DNA from: a virus
Direction: 5' to 3' (one strand)
Virus record (IMG/VR): IMGVR_UViG_3300045922_001048
Coordinates: 1-33,036 of that record
DNA length: 33,036 nt
Shown in pieces: positions 23,094 to 30,609 of the stretch (positions within the stretch are counted from its first letter, which is position 1; each line of letters starts with the position of its first letter). The notes under the pieces were generated by a model. That model made no database searches. It saw nothing but the letters and a program-made list of their open reading frames with translations, and was not told where the DNA came from. The position numbers and the translations under genes are program-made.

Positions 23094-23095
23094 CG

Positions 23096-23818
23096 ATGCC
23101 GGCCAGCGCGATGCCGCAGTCGGTCCTGATCGACAGCAGCGACCGGCTGCTGCGCACCAGCGACCTGCTCAGCTACGACGCGCCCTACACGATGATGACC
23201 TGGCTGTACGTGGTGACCGCGCCTGGCCTCAACGTCTACGACACGATCTTCAGCATTAACGTCAATAGCACCTCAGTCAATTATGACATCTTTGACATCA
23301 AGGGCATCGGCTCCAGCCAGTTCAACCTGCTGATCGGCACAGATTCCGGTGACGTCTATGCCGAAACATCGGGTCCGACCGCGCTCGCGTCGGCGACCTG
23401 GTACCACGTCTGCATCGTGCGGGCGGCCGCCAACAGCCGGATCGCCTACCTGGACGGCGCGCAGGAGGTCAACCACACCAGCAGCGTCTCCGGCCGGCCG
23501 ACCGTGACGCGCAATGAGGTGGGGGGGCTCTCGACCAGCAACATCGATGTGATCATCGGTCGGTTCGCCGGGATCAAGCTCTGGCGGCGCGCGCTGAGCC
23601 GGGCGGAGGTCCAGGCGGAGCGGCTCTGGCTCTACCCGGTCAACTGGCGCGACCTCTATCTCTGCACGCCGCTGCGCGGCGGGCACAACGATCTGCAGGA
23701 CGTTTCCGGCGCCGGCCGGAACTGGACTGCCGTTGGCACGCTGACGACGGCCGACGGACCGCCGGCGGTCGGCCTCTACCCGCCGGCGATGCTGGCGCGC
23801 CTGGCACGGGGGCGGTAG
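23096..23818 (+). CDS. LamG/concanavalin A-like adhesin
   Basis: A 240-residue protein. ATG 23096 lies 2 bases after the previous stop; ATG 23111 is an alternative. It has a laminin-G/concanavalin A-like lectin pattern: PYTMMTWLYVVTAPGLNVYD, ASATWYHVCIVRAAANSRIA, YLDGAQEVNH and RFAGIKLWRRALSRAEVQAE. The C-terminus LYPVNWRDLYLCTPLRGGHN is typical of lectin-like domains in phage tail proteins. It probably binds surface glycans of the host. Part of the gene (about 23250-23350) is less GC-rich than its neighbours, which may indicate an acquired module. Confidence 0.75.
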   Translation: MPASAMPQSVLIDSSDRLLRTSDLLSYDAPYTMMTWLYVVTAPGLNVYDTIFSINVNSTSVNYDIFDIKGIGSSQFNLLIGTDSGDVYAETSGPTALASATWYHVCIVRAAANSRIAYLDGAQEVNHTSSVSGRPTVTRNEVGGLSTSNIDVIIGRFAGIKLWRRALSRAEVQAERLWLYPVNWRDLYLCTPLRGGHNDLQDVSGAGRNWTAVGTLTTADGPPAVGLYPPAMLARLARGR

Positions 23819-24678
23819 TGTTCGCGCCCTACGTGCCGCTGCCGGGGCTGGACGCGGCCTTCGTGCCGGAGCCGGCAGGCGCGGTGGCCAAAACGGCCAC
23901 GGAGGCGCTCGCGCTCGGCGAGGCGGTGGTGGTGGCGGCAGCGGTGACGCTGGCGGAGGGGCTGGCGCTGGCGGAGGCGCCGAGCATTGCCGCGCAGCTC
24001 AGCCTGGCGGAGGCGCTCGGGCTGGCCGAGACCGGCCGGATCGAGCTGATCGCGGCCGAGGGGCTGGCGCTCGGCGACGGCCTGACGCCGGTGGCCGCCG
24101 TGGCGGCGAGCGATGCCCTGGCGTTGGGGGAGGCGCTGGCGCCAGTGGCCACCACAACGCTGGCCGACGGGCTGGCGCTGGCGGAGGGGCTGGCGCTGGC
24201 GGCGACCGCGACGCTGGCCGAGGGCCTGGCGCTGGCCGAGGGCCTGGTAACGGATCAGGGGAACCTGCCAGTGACGCTGGCGGACGGGCTCGGGCTGGTC
24301 GAGGGGCTGGCGCCGGCGGCGACCGCGACGCTGGTGGACGGGCTGGCGCTGGCCGAGGGGCTGGCGCTAGCGCCGGCGGTGACGCTGGCGGACGGGCTCG
24401 GGCTGGCCGAGGGGCTGACGCTGGCGGCGACCGCGACGCTGGCGGACGGGCTGGCGCTGGGGGAGGCGCTGGCGCTGGCGCCGGCGGTGACGCTGGCCGA
24501 GGGGCTGGCGCTGGCCGAGGGGCTGGTGGTGATCGCCGGCGGTGTTGCCCTGACCGGGCCGTTCGCCTCAACCAGCGCGCTGCAGCCGGCGCCGGTCAGC
24601 GGCAGCGCGCTGCAGCCGGCGCCGGTCAGCGGCAGCGCGCTGCAGCCGGCGCCGGTCAGCGGCAGCGCGCTTCGGTAG
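23818..24678 (+). CDS. Repetitive Leu/Ala/Gly-rich protein
   Basis: A 286-residue protein starting at GTG 23818, overlapping the previous stop as TAGTG. Residues about 20-245 are built from a degenerate unit of roughly 9 to 20 residues, (T)LA(D/E)GLALAEGLALA(A/P)A, repeated many times. The C-terminus has three exact copies of SALQPAPVSG. Similar LxDxLxLxExL repeats occur, as I recall, in extracellular and fibre-like proteins. No enzyme motif or signal peptide is visible. It may be a spacer or fibre between the lectin-like protein and the baseplate protein that follows. High GC also leaves the antisense frame open, so I judged strand by position and overlap. Confidence 0.6.
   Translation: MFAPYVPLPGLDAAFVPEPAGAVAKTATEALALGEAVVVAAAVTLAEGLALAEAPSIAAQLSLAEALGLAETGRIELIAAEGLALGDGLTPVAAVAASDALALGEALAPVATTTLADGLALAEGLALAATATLAEGLALAEGLVTDQGNLPVTLADGLGLVEGLAPAATATLVDGLALAEGLALAPAVTLADGLGLAEGLTLAATATLADGLALGEALALAPAVTLAEGLALAEGLVVIAGGVALTGPFASTSALQPAPVSGSALQPAPVSGSALQPAPVSGSALR
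24574..24663 (+). repeat. Three tandem 30-bp repeats
   Basis: Three identical 30-bp units at 24574-24603, 24604-24633 and 24634-24663, each encoding SALQPAPVSG, followed by a 9-base partial copy. They lie at the 3' end of the repetitive gene. Copy number is likely to vary between isolates. Confidence 0.95.
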
Positions 24679-24691
24679 ATGGGGAGGAAGG

Positions 24692-25042
24692 ATGGCGGAG
24701 TACACGATCGCCCGCGGCGCTGACCACCGGATCCTCATCACGATCACTGAGAGCGGCGCCCCGATCGATCTGACCGGGCGCGCTATCACCTTCACCGCCA
24801 AACGCAGCCGCGAGGATGCGACGCCGCTGCTGCAAAAAACGGTGGGGAACGGGATCGCGTTGCTGACCCAGAGCGGCGGCACCCTCGGCCAGTGCGTGGT
24901 CTCGATCGTGCCGGCCGACACGACGTCACTGCCACGCTGGAGCAGCGTCCTCTATTATGATGTGTGGCTGGTCGATGCCGGCGGGCAGCAGCATCAGACC
25001 GAGGATGGCCTGCTGCTGGTCGAGCCGTCGATCACACCCTGA
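24692..25042 (+). CDS. Baseplate/fibre N-terminal (BppU-like) protein
   Basis: A 116-residue protein with ribosome binding site ggggaggaagg before ATG 24692. The pattern TIARGADHRILITITESGAP, IDLTGRAITFTAKRS, LLQKTVGNGIALLTQSGG, VSIVPADTTSLP and LYYDVWLVDAGGQQHQ matches the beta-sandwich found at the N-terminus of baseplate upper proteins. In those proteins it attaches a fibre to the baseplate. Here it stands alone without the fibre part, so the partner is likely another protein. It probably links receptor-binding proteins to the tail tip. Confidence 0.7.
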   Translation: MAEYTIARGADHRILITITESGAPIDLTGRAITFTAKRSREDATPLLQKTVGNGIALLTQSGGTLGQCVVSIVPADTTSLPRWSSVLYYDVWLVDAGGQQHQTEDGLLLVEPSITP

Positions 25043-25079
25043 CAGTGCCCGGCCAGGCGGCCGATCGACGGGAGGGGCG

Positions 25080-25529
25080 ATGGCGCCGGTGGAATGGCCG
25101 CTGCGGCGGATCGGTCTGACGCGGAGCGAGCGGACGCAGTTGCAGCTGGAGCTGCGGCGCTACTGGTGGTGGGTCGAGTCGGGCCGGCGGGCGGATCGCT
25201 GGCTGGAGAGCGGGGTGGCGCGGGCGAAGAATTACGCCGCGCCGGCCACGCGTCACCACCGGCCGAGCGGTGGGTATGCGCCGGTGGCGGCGCCGGTGGA
25301 TGAGACCGACGCCTGGTTGCTGCGGATGGACGAGGTGATCCAGTCGCTTGAGGCGTACCAGCGGCAGCTCGTGCGCTGGAAGGGGTCCGACCGGCCCCTG
25401 ACCAACGCGGAGATCGCGCAGCGCTGGGGGTGCAGCGAGCGGTTCGTGGTCAGCCAGTGGCACGACCTGGCGCTGCACCTGGTCAACGAGCTATGGCCGG
25501 GCACGAGTAGCAGGTTCGCGCGGCCCTGA
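25080..25529 (+). CDS. HTH protein, possible late regulator
   Basis: A 149-residue protein. ATG 25080 follows gggaggggcg; upstream in-frame codons are not protein-like. The N-terminal part has a Trp-rich helix (LQLELRRYWWWVESGRRADR). The C-terminal 60 residues contain RMDEVIQSLEAYQRQLVRWK and LTNAEIAQRWGCSERFVVSQ, a helix-turn-helix reading like sigma region 4 or ArpU/RinA-type late regulators. It is the last plus-strand gene and faces the opposing operon. Regulation of late transcription is plausible but not shown. Confidence 0.55.
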   Translation: MAPVEWPLRRIGLTRSERTQLQLELRRYWWWVESGRRADRWLESGVARAKNYAAPATRHHRPSGGYAPVAAPVDETDAWLLRMDEVIQSLEAYQRQLVRWKGSDRPLTNAEIAQRWGCSERFVVSQWHDLALHLVNELWPGTSSRFARP

Positions 25530-25560
25530 TCCCCCCTCGATGCCACCATTGTTCGTGGCG

Positions 25561-25597
25561 GCGGCGCCGGCATTGCCCATCGGGCGGCCGGCGCCGC
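25561..25597. terminator. Hairpin between convergent operons
   Basis: An 11-bp perfect inverted repeat (gcggcgccggc / gccggcgccgc) with a 15-base loop lies in the 118-base gap between the last plus-strand gene and the last minus-strand gene. The stem can serve both directions. A short attt follows on the plus side. It probably terminates both transcripts. Confidence 0.6.
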
Positions 25598-25647
25598 GGC
25601 ATTTAAGGCGACCGCGTCATGGCGAGCCACCCGGTCGATCTCCTGGC

Positions 25648-26079
25648 TCATCCCGCGCCGCGTGCCCGCCAGGCGCGCTCGATCAGATCGAGCGCCCGGC
25701 CGTCCCGCACCATCGCGCCGGTGACGCGCACCAGCAGCCAGCCCAGGATGGAGGCCTCGCTGTACTTGATCGCATCCTGCTCGTAGCCGGCGCCGCGCAC
25801 GTGCCGGCCATCGCTCCAGGTGCCGCCCTCGACCTCGACGGCCAGCCGCCGGTCGGGCCAGGCGAAGTCCAGCGCCCACTGGCGCTCGGGATGGAAGCGC
25901 CAGTTGCGCTCGGGCAGCGGCAGACCGACGGCGCGCAGGTGCGCCAGCAGCGTGATCTCCAGGTGCTCGCGCCGCGCCCGCAGGTGGAGGCGCTCCAGTT
26001 CGGTCAGACGGCGCTTGGGGCGCTTCGGCTCGGGCTCCTCGAATGGGTCGCGGTCGAGCACGATGGCGCGCGGGCTCAT
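25648..26079 (-). CDS. PD-(D/E)XK-like endonuclease
   Basis: A 143-residue protein. The core WRFHPERQWALDFAWPDRRL, then AVEVEGGTWSDGRHVRGAGY and DAIKYSEASILGWLLVRVTG, follows a small phage nuclease pattern related to DUF559/VSR-like enzymes. The presumed metal ligands are D71 and the E-V-E pair (E82, E84). A basic helical N-terminus precedes the core. ATG 26079 overlaps the preceding gene stop as ATGA. It is the last gene of the minus operon. A role in recombination, resolving branched DNA or host DNA attack is possible. Confidence 0.75.
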   Translation of the reverse strand: MSPRAIVLDRDPFEEPEPKRPKRRLTELERLHLRARREHLEITLLAHLRAVGLPLPERNWRFHPERQWALDFAWPDRRLAVEVEGGTWSDGRHVRGAGYEQDAIKYSEASILGWLLVRVTGAMVRDGRALDLIERAWRARGAG

Positions 26080-26954
26080 CGCGCCAGTCCCTGGCCGACC
26101 GGCGCTGGCAGATCGCGCTGAAGGCGCCCGCCGGACCGATCCTGGCGCCGGCGCCAGGGCTCGGGCGGCACCTCATCCCAGGTCCGACCATCGAGCAGGC
26201 GCCCACCGGCGGCGTGATGCGGACCGCCGACCTGCTTGAAAAAGAAGGGGACCTGAGCCGCCTGGCATTGGGCGCGCAGGTCGCGCGCCCAGGACAGATC
26301 CATCGGCCGGGCGTCACGGCCGCTCTCGCCACCGGCGATGACCCAGTTTATGCCGGGCCAGTCGAGCAGCCGCGCCGCGCCGGCGGCGCCGGTCGGGTAG
26401 TCGTATTCGTAGCGCCGGCGTAGGACGGACCGCAGGTCCAGCGGGCCGAGCAGTGGCTCGCAGGAGAGGAAGCGGACCTGGCAGGGCGTCAGGCCGAGTG
26501 GTGGGATGCGCAGCGCGGCGGCCTCCTGATGCTCGACCGACACGCCCAGCCAGAGGTGCGGCGGGAGGGCTGCCAGGCCGCGCTCGCGGCAGTAGCGCGC
26601 GATGAAGGAGCGCATTTTGCCGGGGCGCTTGGTCAGGATGAGGTAGGTGTGGCGGTTGACGCGGCAGAACATGTCCAGCGCCAGCCGCACGAACTCGTAG
26701 GTGGCCTGCTCGTGGAAGAAGTCGGACATGCTATTGACGAAGATGCGCTCCGGCGTCTGCCATTCCTCGACCTTGTGCAGCACCGCCGGGTGCTCGGTGT
26801 AGGCGAAGCCGTTGGAGTACTTGGGCTGACCCATGGCGCGCAGCCGGCGGGTGAGGGTCTCGGCATAGCAGTGGTCGCAGCCGGCCGAGACCCTGGTGCA
26901 GCCCGTGGCGGCGTTGAGGACGGCGGTAGCCCATTCGATCCTGGTCCTGCTCAT
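26076..26954 (-). CDS. Gp37/Gp68-family protein (DUF5131)
   Basis: A 292-residue protein of the phage Gp37/Gp68 family. The N-terminal signature IEWATAVLNAATGCTRVSAG, followed by CDHCYAETLTRRL, has three cysteines (C19, C26, C29) in a pattern like an iron-sulphur, radical-SAM-type site. Further family blocks are RIFVNSMSDFFHEQATYEFV, HTYLILTKRPGKM, WLGVSVEHQ, VRFLSCEPLLGPLDL, WVIAGGESGRDARPM and VPFFFKQVGG. The reaction is unknown. It starts in an ATGA overlap with the upstream gene. The C-terminal 30 residues are Arg-rich. Confidence 0.9.
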   Translation of the reverse strand: MSRTRIEWATAVLNAATGCTRVSAGCDHCYAETLTRRLRAMGQPKYSNGFAYTEHPAVLHKVEEWQTPERIFVNSMSDFFHEQATYEFVRLALDMFCRVNRHTYLILTKRPGKMRSFIARYCRERGLAALPPHLWLGVSVEHQEAAALRIPPLGLTPCQVRFLSCEPLLGPLDLRSVLRRRYEYDYPTGAAGAARLLDWPGINWVIAGGESGRDARPMDLSWARDLRAQCQAAQVPFFFKQVGGPHHAAGGRLLDGRTWDEVPPEPWRRRQDRSGGRLQRDLPAPVGQGLAR

Positions 26955-27307
26955 GCAGGTTCCTCATCATGGGCGGCGGCCCGGTACTGCCTCCAGGCCG
27001 CCTGCTTGACGGCTCCGTACTGATCGAGGGCCGCCTGTGTGGCGGCCACGTACTGCTCCCAGGCCGCGTCGCTGGCCGCCGGCGCCGCCCAGTACTCCGC
27101 CAGCGCCCGGAGGAGGGCGGCCAGGTAGCGCTCGCCGGCCGCGCGCATGGCGGCCTCGTACTGCTCCCAGGCCGCATCCCGGCGCGGCGGGGGGGGGGTG
27201 ATCGGCGCCGGCCCCGCTAACAGCCGGCTGGGCAGCGCGCCGGGCAGCCGCAGGCTTTCGTCGCCGGGGTCGCGGTCGCTCATCACGGGGCGCTCATCGG
27301 TCGTCAT
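26951..27307 (-). CDS. A-W-x-Q-Y repeat protein (copy 4)
   Basis: A 118-residue protein. The start at 27307 (MTTDERP) is chosen over 27331 because a gggaggtg ribosome binding site lies 6 to 7 bases before it, inside the upstream gene; the two genes overlap by 14 bases. After a Pro-rich N-terminal 45 residues, the rest is an Ala/Trp/Tyr repeat: DAAWEQYEAAMRAAGERYLA, DAAWEQYVAATQAALDQYGA and KQAAWRQYRAAA. The 11-residue spacing suggests a long helix with aromatic residues on one face. It belongs to the same family as the genes ending at 30606, 31346 and 32944. The function is unknown. Confidence 0.65.
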   Translation of the reverse strand: MTTDERPVMSDRDPGDESLRLPGALPSRLLAGPAPITPPPPRRDAAWEQYEAAMRAAGERYLAALLRALAEYWAAPAASDAAWEQYVAATQAALDQYGAVKQAAWRQYRAAAHDEEPA

Positions 27308-27671
27308 GGTCGTCACCTCCCGTTGGCTCATCCAGTGTCAGCGCCTCGCGGCAGCGCGCGATGACGTCGGCGTGGGACTGCGACTGCTGCTCGGCGCCAG
27401 CCAAGAGGTCGCTGAGCGCCGCCTGATAGCGGCGCGCGCGCCACCGCCAGGCCGCGAGCGCCGCCAGTTGCCGATCGACCGTCGCATCCTCGCCGGCCCG
27501 GAGGCCGGCCAGATAGCCGTCGGCAAAAATGATCCTGACGAGCGGGTTGCGGCTCAACGACCGATCATCCGGGTCCTGGCCGGTGATCTCGGTCATGAGC
27601 GCCTCCAGCCCGGGACGGTAGGCGTCCCATGCTGCCAGGGCCGCATGCCGGCGCTGGTCATGCGTGTCCAT
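27294..27671 (-). CDS. Hypothetical helical protein
   Basis: A 125-residue protein. ATG 27671 follows gggaggtgacgg and overlaps the upstream gene by 14 bases. It is mainly helical: an N-terminal AALAAWDAYRPGLEALMTEI, a middle NPLVRIIFADGYLAGLRAGE, and a C-terminal Gln/Ser-rich helix. The GYLAGLRAGE stretch resembles short motifs in small phage proteins of unknown role. The end carries the ribosome binding site of the next gene. I do not recognise it. Confidence 0.6.
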   Translation of the reverse strand: MDTHDQRRHAALAAWDAYRPGLEALMTEITGQDPDDRSLSRNPLVRIIFADGYLAGLRAGEDATVDRQLAALAAWRWRARRYQAALSDLLAGAEQQSQSHADVIARCREALTLDEPTGGDDHDDR

Positions 27672-28275
27672 CCGTCACCTCCCTCGCGACCGGTCCAACC
27701 AAAAATACCCGCCGCGGGTATGGGTGCCGCCGCTCGCCGCAGGCGGGGCAGACGGCTGGCCCGCGATCCAGGGGGTCGCGCGGCTCCCACCAAAAATCGC
27801 CGTGGTCGCGGCAGTGCCAGACGCCGGGTGTCCAGCGCGCTCGCATCCATGGCAGCGCCGGCCCCGCCGCGCCGTAATCCAGCCCCGCGCGGAATGGATA
27901 GGGCTGGTCCCACCCCAGCGGGTGCGCCGGGGCGTCGAATAGGCTGAGCTGGAGGGTGCAGGCCGGACCGTCAGCGCGCTCGATCTCCAGCGCATCGCCG
28001 CCGATCGTCCGGTAGCCGCCGCGGTCGCGATAGATATGGTTGATCGTGAGGAAATCGCAGTCCATGTTGCGCGGCCGTGTCCCCGCCTTGATGAGCCGCA
28101 GGGAGACGACTGGCTCGTGGCTGATGAGGCGCGCATCCCCATCGTCCCACCAGTAGTATGGCCCCCAGATGCGCCAGATCTCGTACGGCCCCGTCCCATA
28201 GCTGGTCCGCACGACATCGCCCGTGCGAAGCCCGAGCCCCTCCTGGACGATCGGGCGGTAGAGCCCCGTGCTCAT
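27658..28275 (-). CDS. Hypothetical protein with C-terminal zinc ribbon
   Basis: A 205-residue protein. ATG 28275 follows gggggaggcgcc and overlaps the upstream stop as ATGA; the longer open frame upstream is shadow. The N-terminal part contains GDVVRTSYGTGPYEIWRIWG, PYYWWDDGD and HIYRDRGGYRTIGG, a beta-rich pattern seen in some phage proteins of unknown role. The C-terminus has W-H-C-x2-H-G-D and CPACGERRHPYPRR, which could bind zinc. No catalytic motif is recognised. Confidence 0.6.
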   Translation of the reverse strand: MSTGLYRPIVQEGLGLRTGDVVRTSYGTGPYEIWRIWGPYYWWDDGDARLISHEPVVSLRLIKAGTRPRNMDCDFLTINHIYRDRGGYRTIGGDALEIERADGPACTLQLSLFDAPAHPLGWDQPYPFRAGLDYGAAGPALPWMRARWTPGVWHCRDHGDFWWEPRDPLDRGPAVCPACGERRHPYPRRVFLVGPVAREVTDGHA

Positions 28276-28532
28276 GGCGCCTCCCCCGAGGGCGGCCAGC
28301 CGGCCCGGCGCAGGCTGCGCTTGCGCCGGGCCTCGGCCAGCGCCAGCCGCTCCTCGTGCCGGTCCATGCACGCGGGGCAGAGGTCGACCAGGTCGTACTC
28401 GGCGGTGCGCGCCTGCCCCCAGCCCTGGACTGATGCGAGCGTATTGGCGCGGGTGATCGTGCTGGCCGGCAGCGGCTCGCTGGCCGAACCACAGCCATCG
28501 CAGATGAGGATGCACTGGAATCGTTTGGTCAT
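28272..28532 (-). CDS. Small zinc-ribbon protein
   Basis: An 86-residue protein starting at 28532 (MTKRFQ), with ribosome binding site ggggaggcccc. It has CDGCG near residue 10 and CPAC near residue 53, a likely four-Cys zinc site with an approximately 40-residue loop. A basic C-terminal helix follows. Its last residues, PSGEAP, are the same as in the gene just upstream, reflecting a similar stop-ribosome binding site junction. Both ends overlap neighbours as ATGA. The function is unknown. Confidence 0.6.
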   Translation of the reverse strand: MTKRFQCILICDGCGSASEPLPASTITRANTLASVQGWGQARTAEYDLVDLCPACMDRHEERLALAEARRKRSLRRAGWPPSGEAP

Positions 28533-28771
28533 GGGGCCTCCCCGCTCGGGCAGAGGCCGAGCAAAAACTGCCGCACGATCGCGGGATCGCTGCCACACCA
28601 GGCGCACCAGTCCTCAAAATCGCGGGTGTCCAGCCAGGCGTGCAGATCGGCCCGGCCGCTGGCGGCGTCCCACCGGACCTGTTGCCAGAAGGCCAGCACC
28701 AGGCCCAGCATCCCGCCGGCCGGCAGGCCAGACTTGCCGCAGCCATAGCGCGTCCGCCGCCGGCGCCTCAT
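28529..28771 (-). CDS. Hypothetical small Trp/Cys protein
   Basis: An 80-residue protein with a basic Arg-rich start, a hydrophobic stretch (GGMLGLVLAFWQQV) and a second half with WCAWCGSDPAIVRQFLLGLC. The C-x2-C and single Cys residues could bind metal. ATG 28771 overlaps the previous stop as ATGA. I do not recognise the family. Confidence 0.5.
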   Translation of the reverse strand: MRRRRRTRYGCGKSGLPAGGMLGLVLAFWQQVRWDAASGRADLHAWLDTRDFEDWCAWCGSDPAIVRQFLLGLCPSGEAP

Positions 28772-29133
28772 GTGACGGACCCCGCGCGGTCGGACCGGGC
28801 CAGCGCCGCCCGCACCGCCAGCGCCGCCCGCTCCGGGTCGCCGGCGCAGACCGAGCAGCGCCTCAGCATCCCCAGCCGGGCGAACAGCTCCGGCCGCCCA
28901 TCGACCACCCAGCCGGCGCCGCGGCAGCCGGGGCAGACGGCGCCAGTCCCCCTACAGGTCGGACACCGGCCCTGGCTGCCGCTGCCGCGGCAGTCCGGGC
29001 AGGCGACCTGGTCCCAGGCCGGGTGGGCCGGCGCCGTTGAGGCCGAGCGCGGCGCGGTAGCGCTCGGCCTCGGCACGTTCGCGCTCCTCAGCACGGCGCC
29101 GGTCGTCAGCGGTCGATCCTGGTCGTATGCCAT
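28768..29133 (-). CDS. DnaJ-type zinc-finger protein
   Basis: A 121-residue ORF starting at 29133 after ggagggacacc. The middle contains CPDCRGSG, CPTCRGTG, CPGCRGAG and a later CSVCAG, the CxxCxGxG repeats of DnaJ-like zinc fingers. The N-terminal 45 residues overlap out of frame with the end of the replisome-organizer-like gene and look unstructured. The real coding part may start near PAHPAWDQVACP. It could be a separate small protein or the C-terminus of the upstream protein reached by a +1 shift. Confidence 0.6.
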   Translation of the reverse strand: MAYDQDRPLTTGAVLRSANVPRPSATAPRSASTAPAHPAWDQVACPDCRGSGSQGRCPTCRGTGAVCPGCRGAGWVVDGRPELFARLGMLRRCSVCAGDPERAALAVRAALARSDRAGSVT

Positions 29134-30022
29134 GGTGTCCCTCCGGGCTGGCACAGCGATGCCAGTGTTTGACGAGCGCCGGCAGGGTCAGCAGGATCGG
29201 CTTGCCGGCGCCATCGACGCCCATCACCCGCCCGTAGTTGGCGGCGCGGCGCTGGATCTCCTCCGGCGTGGCCTGCAGCTCGTCCAGCGCGCGCAGGTTG
29301 GCTGCGTACAGCGCCCACTGCGGCCCGGCCGGGCGGCCGAACAGCTCGACCACCGGGCCGAACAGCGGGTGGCGCTCGACCCAGCCGCGCTCCGGCCGGT
29401 CCCGCGGTCGCGACGCCGTCACGCGGCGGGCGGCGGCCGGCGCGGCAGCGGCCGGCCCGAGCCCGCTAGGGCTCGGTATGTCCTGTCCTGTACTGTACTG
29501 TAGAAGCGTGAGTGACGCGTCCGTCACGCGTGACAGCTCGACCGCGGCGCCAGGTGGTGACGGATCGTGGTCGTCTGACGGCGGCGTGAGTGGCGCGCTG
29601 GTCGGGGCGGCGCGGGCGATGCGCGCCGGTGCGTGGTCCTGATGGCGCTCGTGGCGCTCGCGGTAGGCGCGCTGCCGTTCGGTGGCGGCGCGGCGGCGGG
29701 CGATGGTCTTCCCGCCGCCGTCGGCCCAGTCGTGGATGCGATAGCCGTCGCTCCCCGCCTCGAGGAAGCCGGCGCGGCCGCCGGCGCCGCACGACAGGAG
29801 CGCGGCGACGAACGCGTCGGCCGCGCCCTCCCAGTCCGCAGCAGCGGCGATATCGTCGTCGCTGTAGCCGGCCAGGTCGCCGTCCGGCGCGTAATCGAGG
29901 CACCACCACCAGAGGCAGTGGAGGTGGCCGATCAGTTGCGGCAGGCTGATGCCAAGCGCGCGCGCCGCGCGCCGCGTTTTGGGGTGATTGCGGAGTTCCT
30001 GGTGGGATTCGAGCCAGGCCAT
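28952..30022 (-). CDS. Replisome organizer / replication initiation-like protein
   Basis: A 356-residue protein starting at 30022 (TAATG overlap with the upstream gene). The N-terminal 110 residues follow a common phage replication pattern: WLESHQELRNHPKTRRAARA, LIGHLHCLWWWCLDYAPDGD, GYSDDDIAAAADW and YRIHDWADGGGKTIARRR, a winged-helix domain. A long Pro/Ala/Arg linker follows. A DnaD-like segment reads LDELQATPEEIQRRAANYGR, then LTLPALVKHWHRC. The last 25 residues are Gly/Pro/Arg-rich and look out of frame. They overlap the zinc-finger ORF by 182 bases. It should bind the phage origin and recruit the host helicase. Confidence 0.78.
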   Translation of the reverse strand: MAWLESHQELRNHPKTRRAARALGISLPQLIGHLHCLWWWCLDYAPDGDLAGYSDDDIAAAADWEGAADAFVAALLSCGAGGRAGFLEAGSDGYRIHDWADGGGKTIARRRAATERQRAYRERHERHQDHAPARIARAAPTSAPLTPPSDDHDPSPPGAAVELSRVTDASLTLLQYSTGQDIPSPSGLGPAAAAPAAARRVTASRPRDRPERGWVERHPLFGPVVELFGRPAGPQWALYAANLRALDELQATPEEIQRRAANYGRVMGVDGAGKPILLTLPALVKHWHRCASPEGHHGIRPGSTADDRRRAEERERAEAERYRAALGLNGAGPPGLGPGRLPGLPRQRQPGPVSDL

Positions 30023-30609
30023 TACTGCTCCTCGACCGGCGCGAGGCGCGCCGTCCCGTCCGGCTGATCGACCAGGCGCCGCTGGCCGCGCGCCCAGTCG
30101 ATCAGCTCGGCCATCTCGGCATCGGTGAGGTCGGCCGTGCGCGCCGCCGCGTAGCAGCGCTGGATCACCGGCAGGACGTCGGCCGGCCCGAGGCCGCGCT
30201 CGTCCAGCAGCGCCAGCAGCATGCCATTGAGCTTGGCGCGTGGCGGCAGGCGGCGCCCGCCCGCCTGCCGCCGGCCCACCCCCTGGTCCAGTTCGGCGGC
30301 GAACTGGGTGCCGTAGCCGAGCGCCGCCAGCGCCCGGCCAATGGCGCTGGTCTCGCCATTGGCGATGTAGTCGCGGGTCGCGCCGGTCGGCTCCTGGATG
30401 ACGGTGCCGGTGGCGGTGCCGCCACCGGGGATCGTCACCGTGGCCCGCACGATCGCGTAGGGCTCGTCGCGATTGTGCTCGATGATCTGGGTGACGATCT
30501 GGGCGTCGGGGTGCTCCTGGCGCAGCCAGACGAGCCGCCACCGCACCTCCAGGTACTCCTGACCCTGCAGCCGGATTAGGTGCCGGCGCGGGTCGAAGCG
30601 CTCGCTCAT
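30022..30609 (-). CDS. Candidate single-strand annealing protein
   Basis: A 195-residue protein. The pattern FDPRRHLIRLQGQEYLEVRW, RLVWLRQEHPDAQIVTQIIE, then YIANGETSAIGRALAALGYG, is found in phage proteins placed near replication genes. It resembles the core of Rad52/Erf-type annealing proteins, where an E-T-x-A-I-G-R-A-L helix follows a beta-sheet. The C-terminal 80 residues are helical with acidic ends. It would anneal single strands during recombination. The family assignment is from memory of the motif. It starts with an ATGA overlap. Confidence 0.6.
   Translation of the reverse strand: MSERFDPRRHLIRLQGQEYLEVRWRLVWLRQEHPDAQIVTQIIEHNRDEPYAIVRATVTIPGGGTATGTVIQEPTGATRDYIANGETSAIGRALAALGYGTQFAAELDQGVGRRQAGGRRLPPRAKLNGMLLALLDERGLGPADVLPVIQRCYAAARTADLTDAEMAELIDWARGQRRLVDQPDGTARLAPVEEQ

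Noticed and set aside
23999-24571. Pro/Ala-rich antisense frame over the repetitive gene
   Set aside because: It is a by-product of the plus-strand repeat. The plus-strand gene has a TAGTG overlap with its neighbour and fits the operon, while the antisense frame has no context.
24574-24663. Possible CRISPR array
   Set aside because: The three 30-bp units are directly adjacent with no spacers and are in frame in a coding gene.
28275-28746. N-terminal extension of the gene ending at 27658
   Set aside because: It overlaps two small genes with their own ribosome binding sites. The start at 28275 is coupled to the upstream stop.
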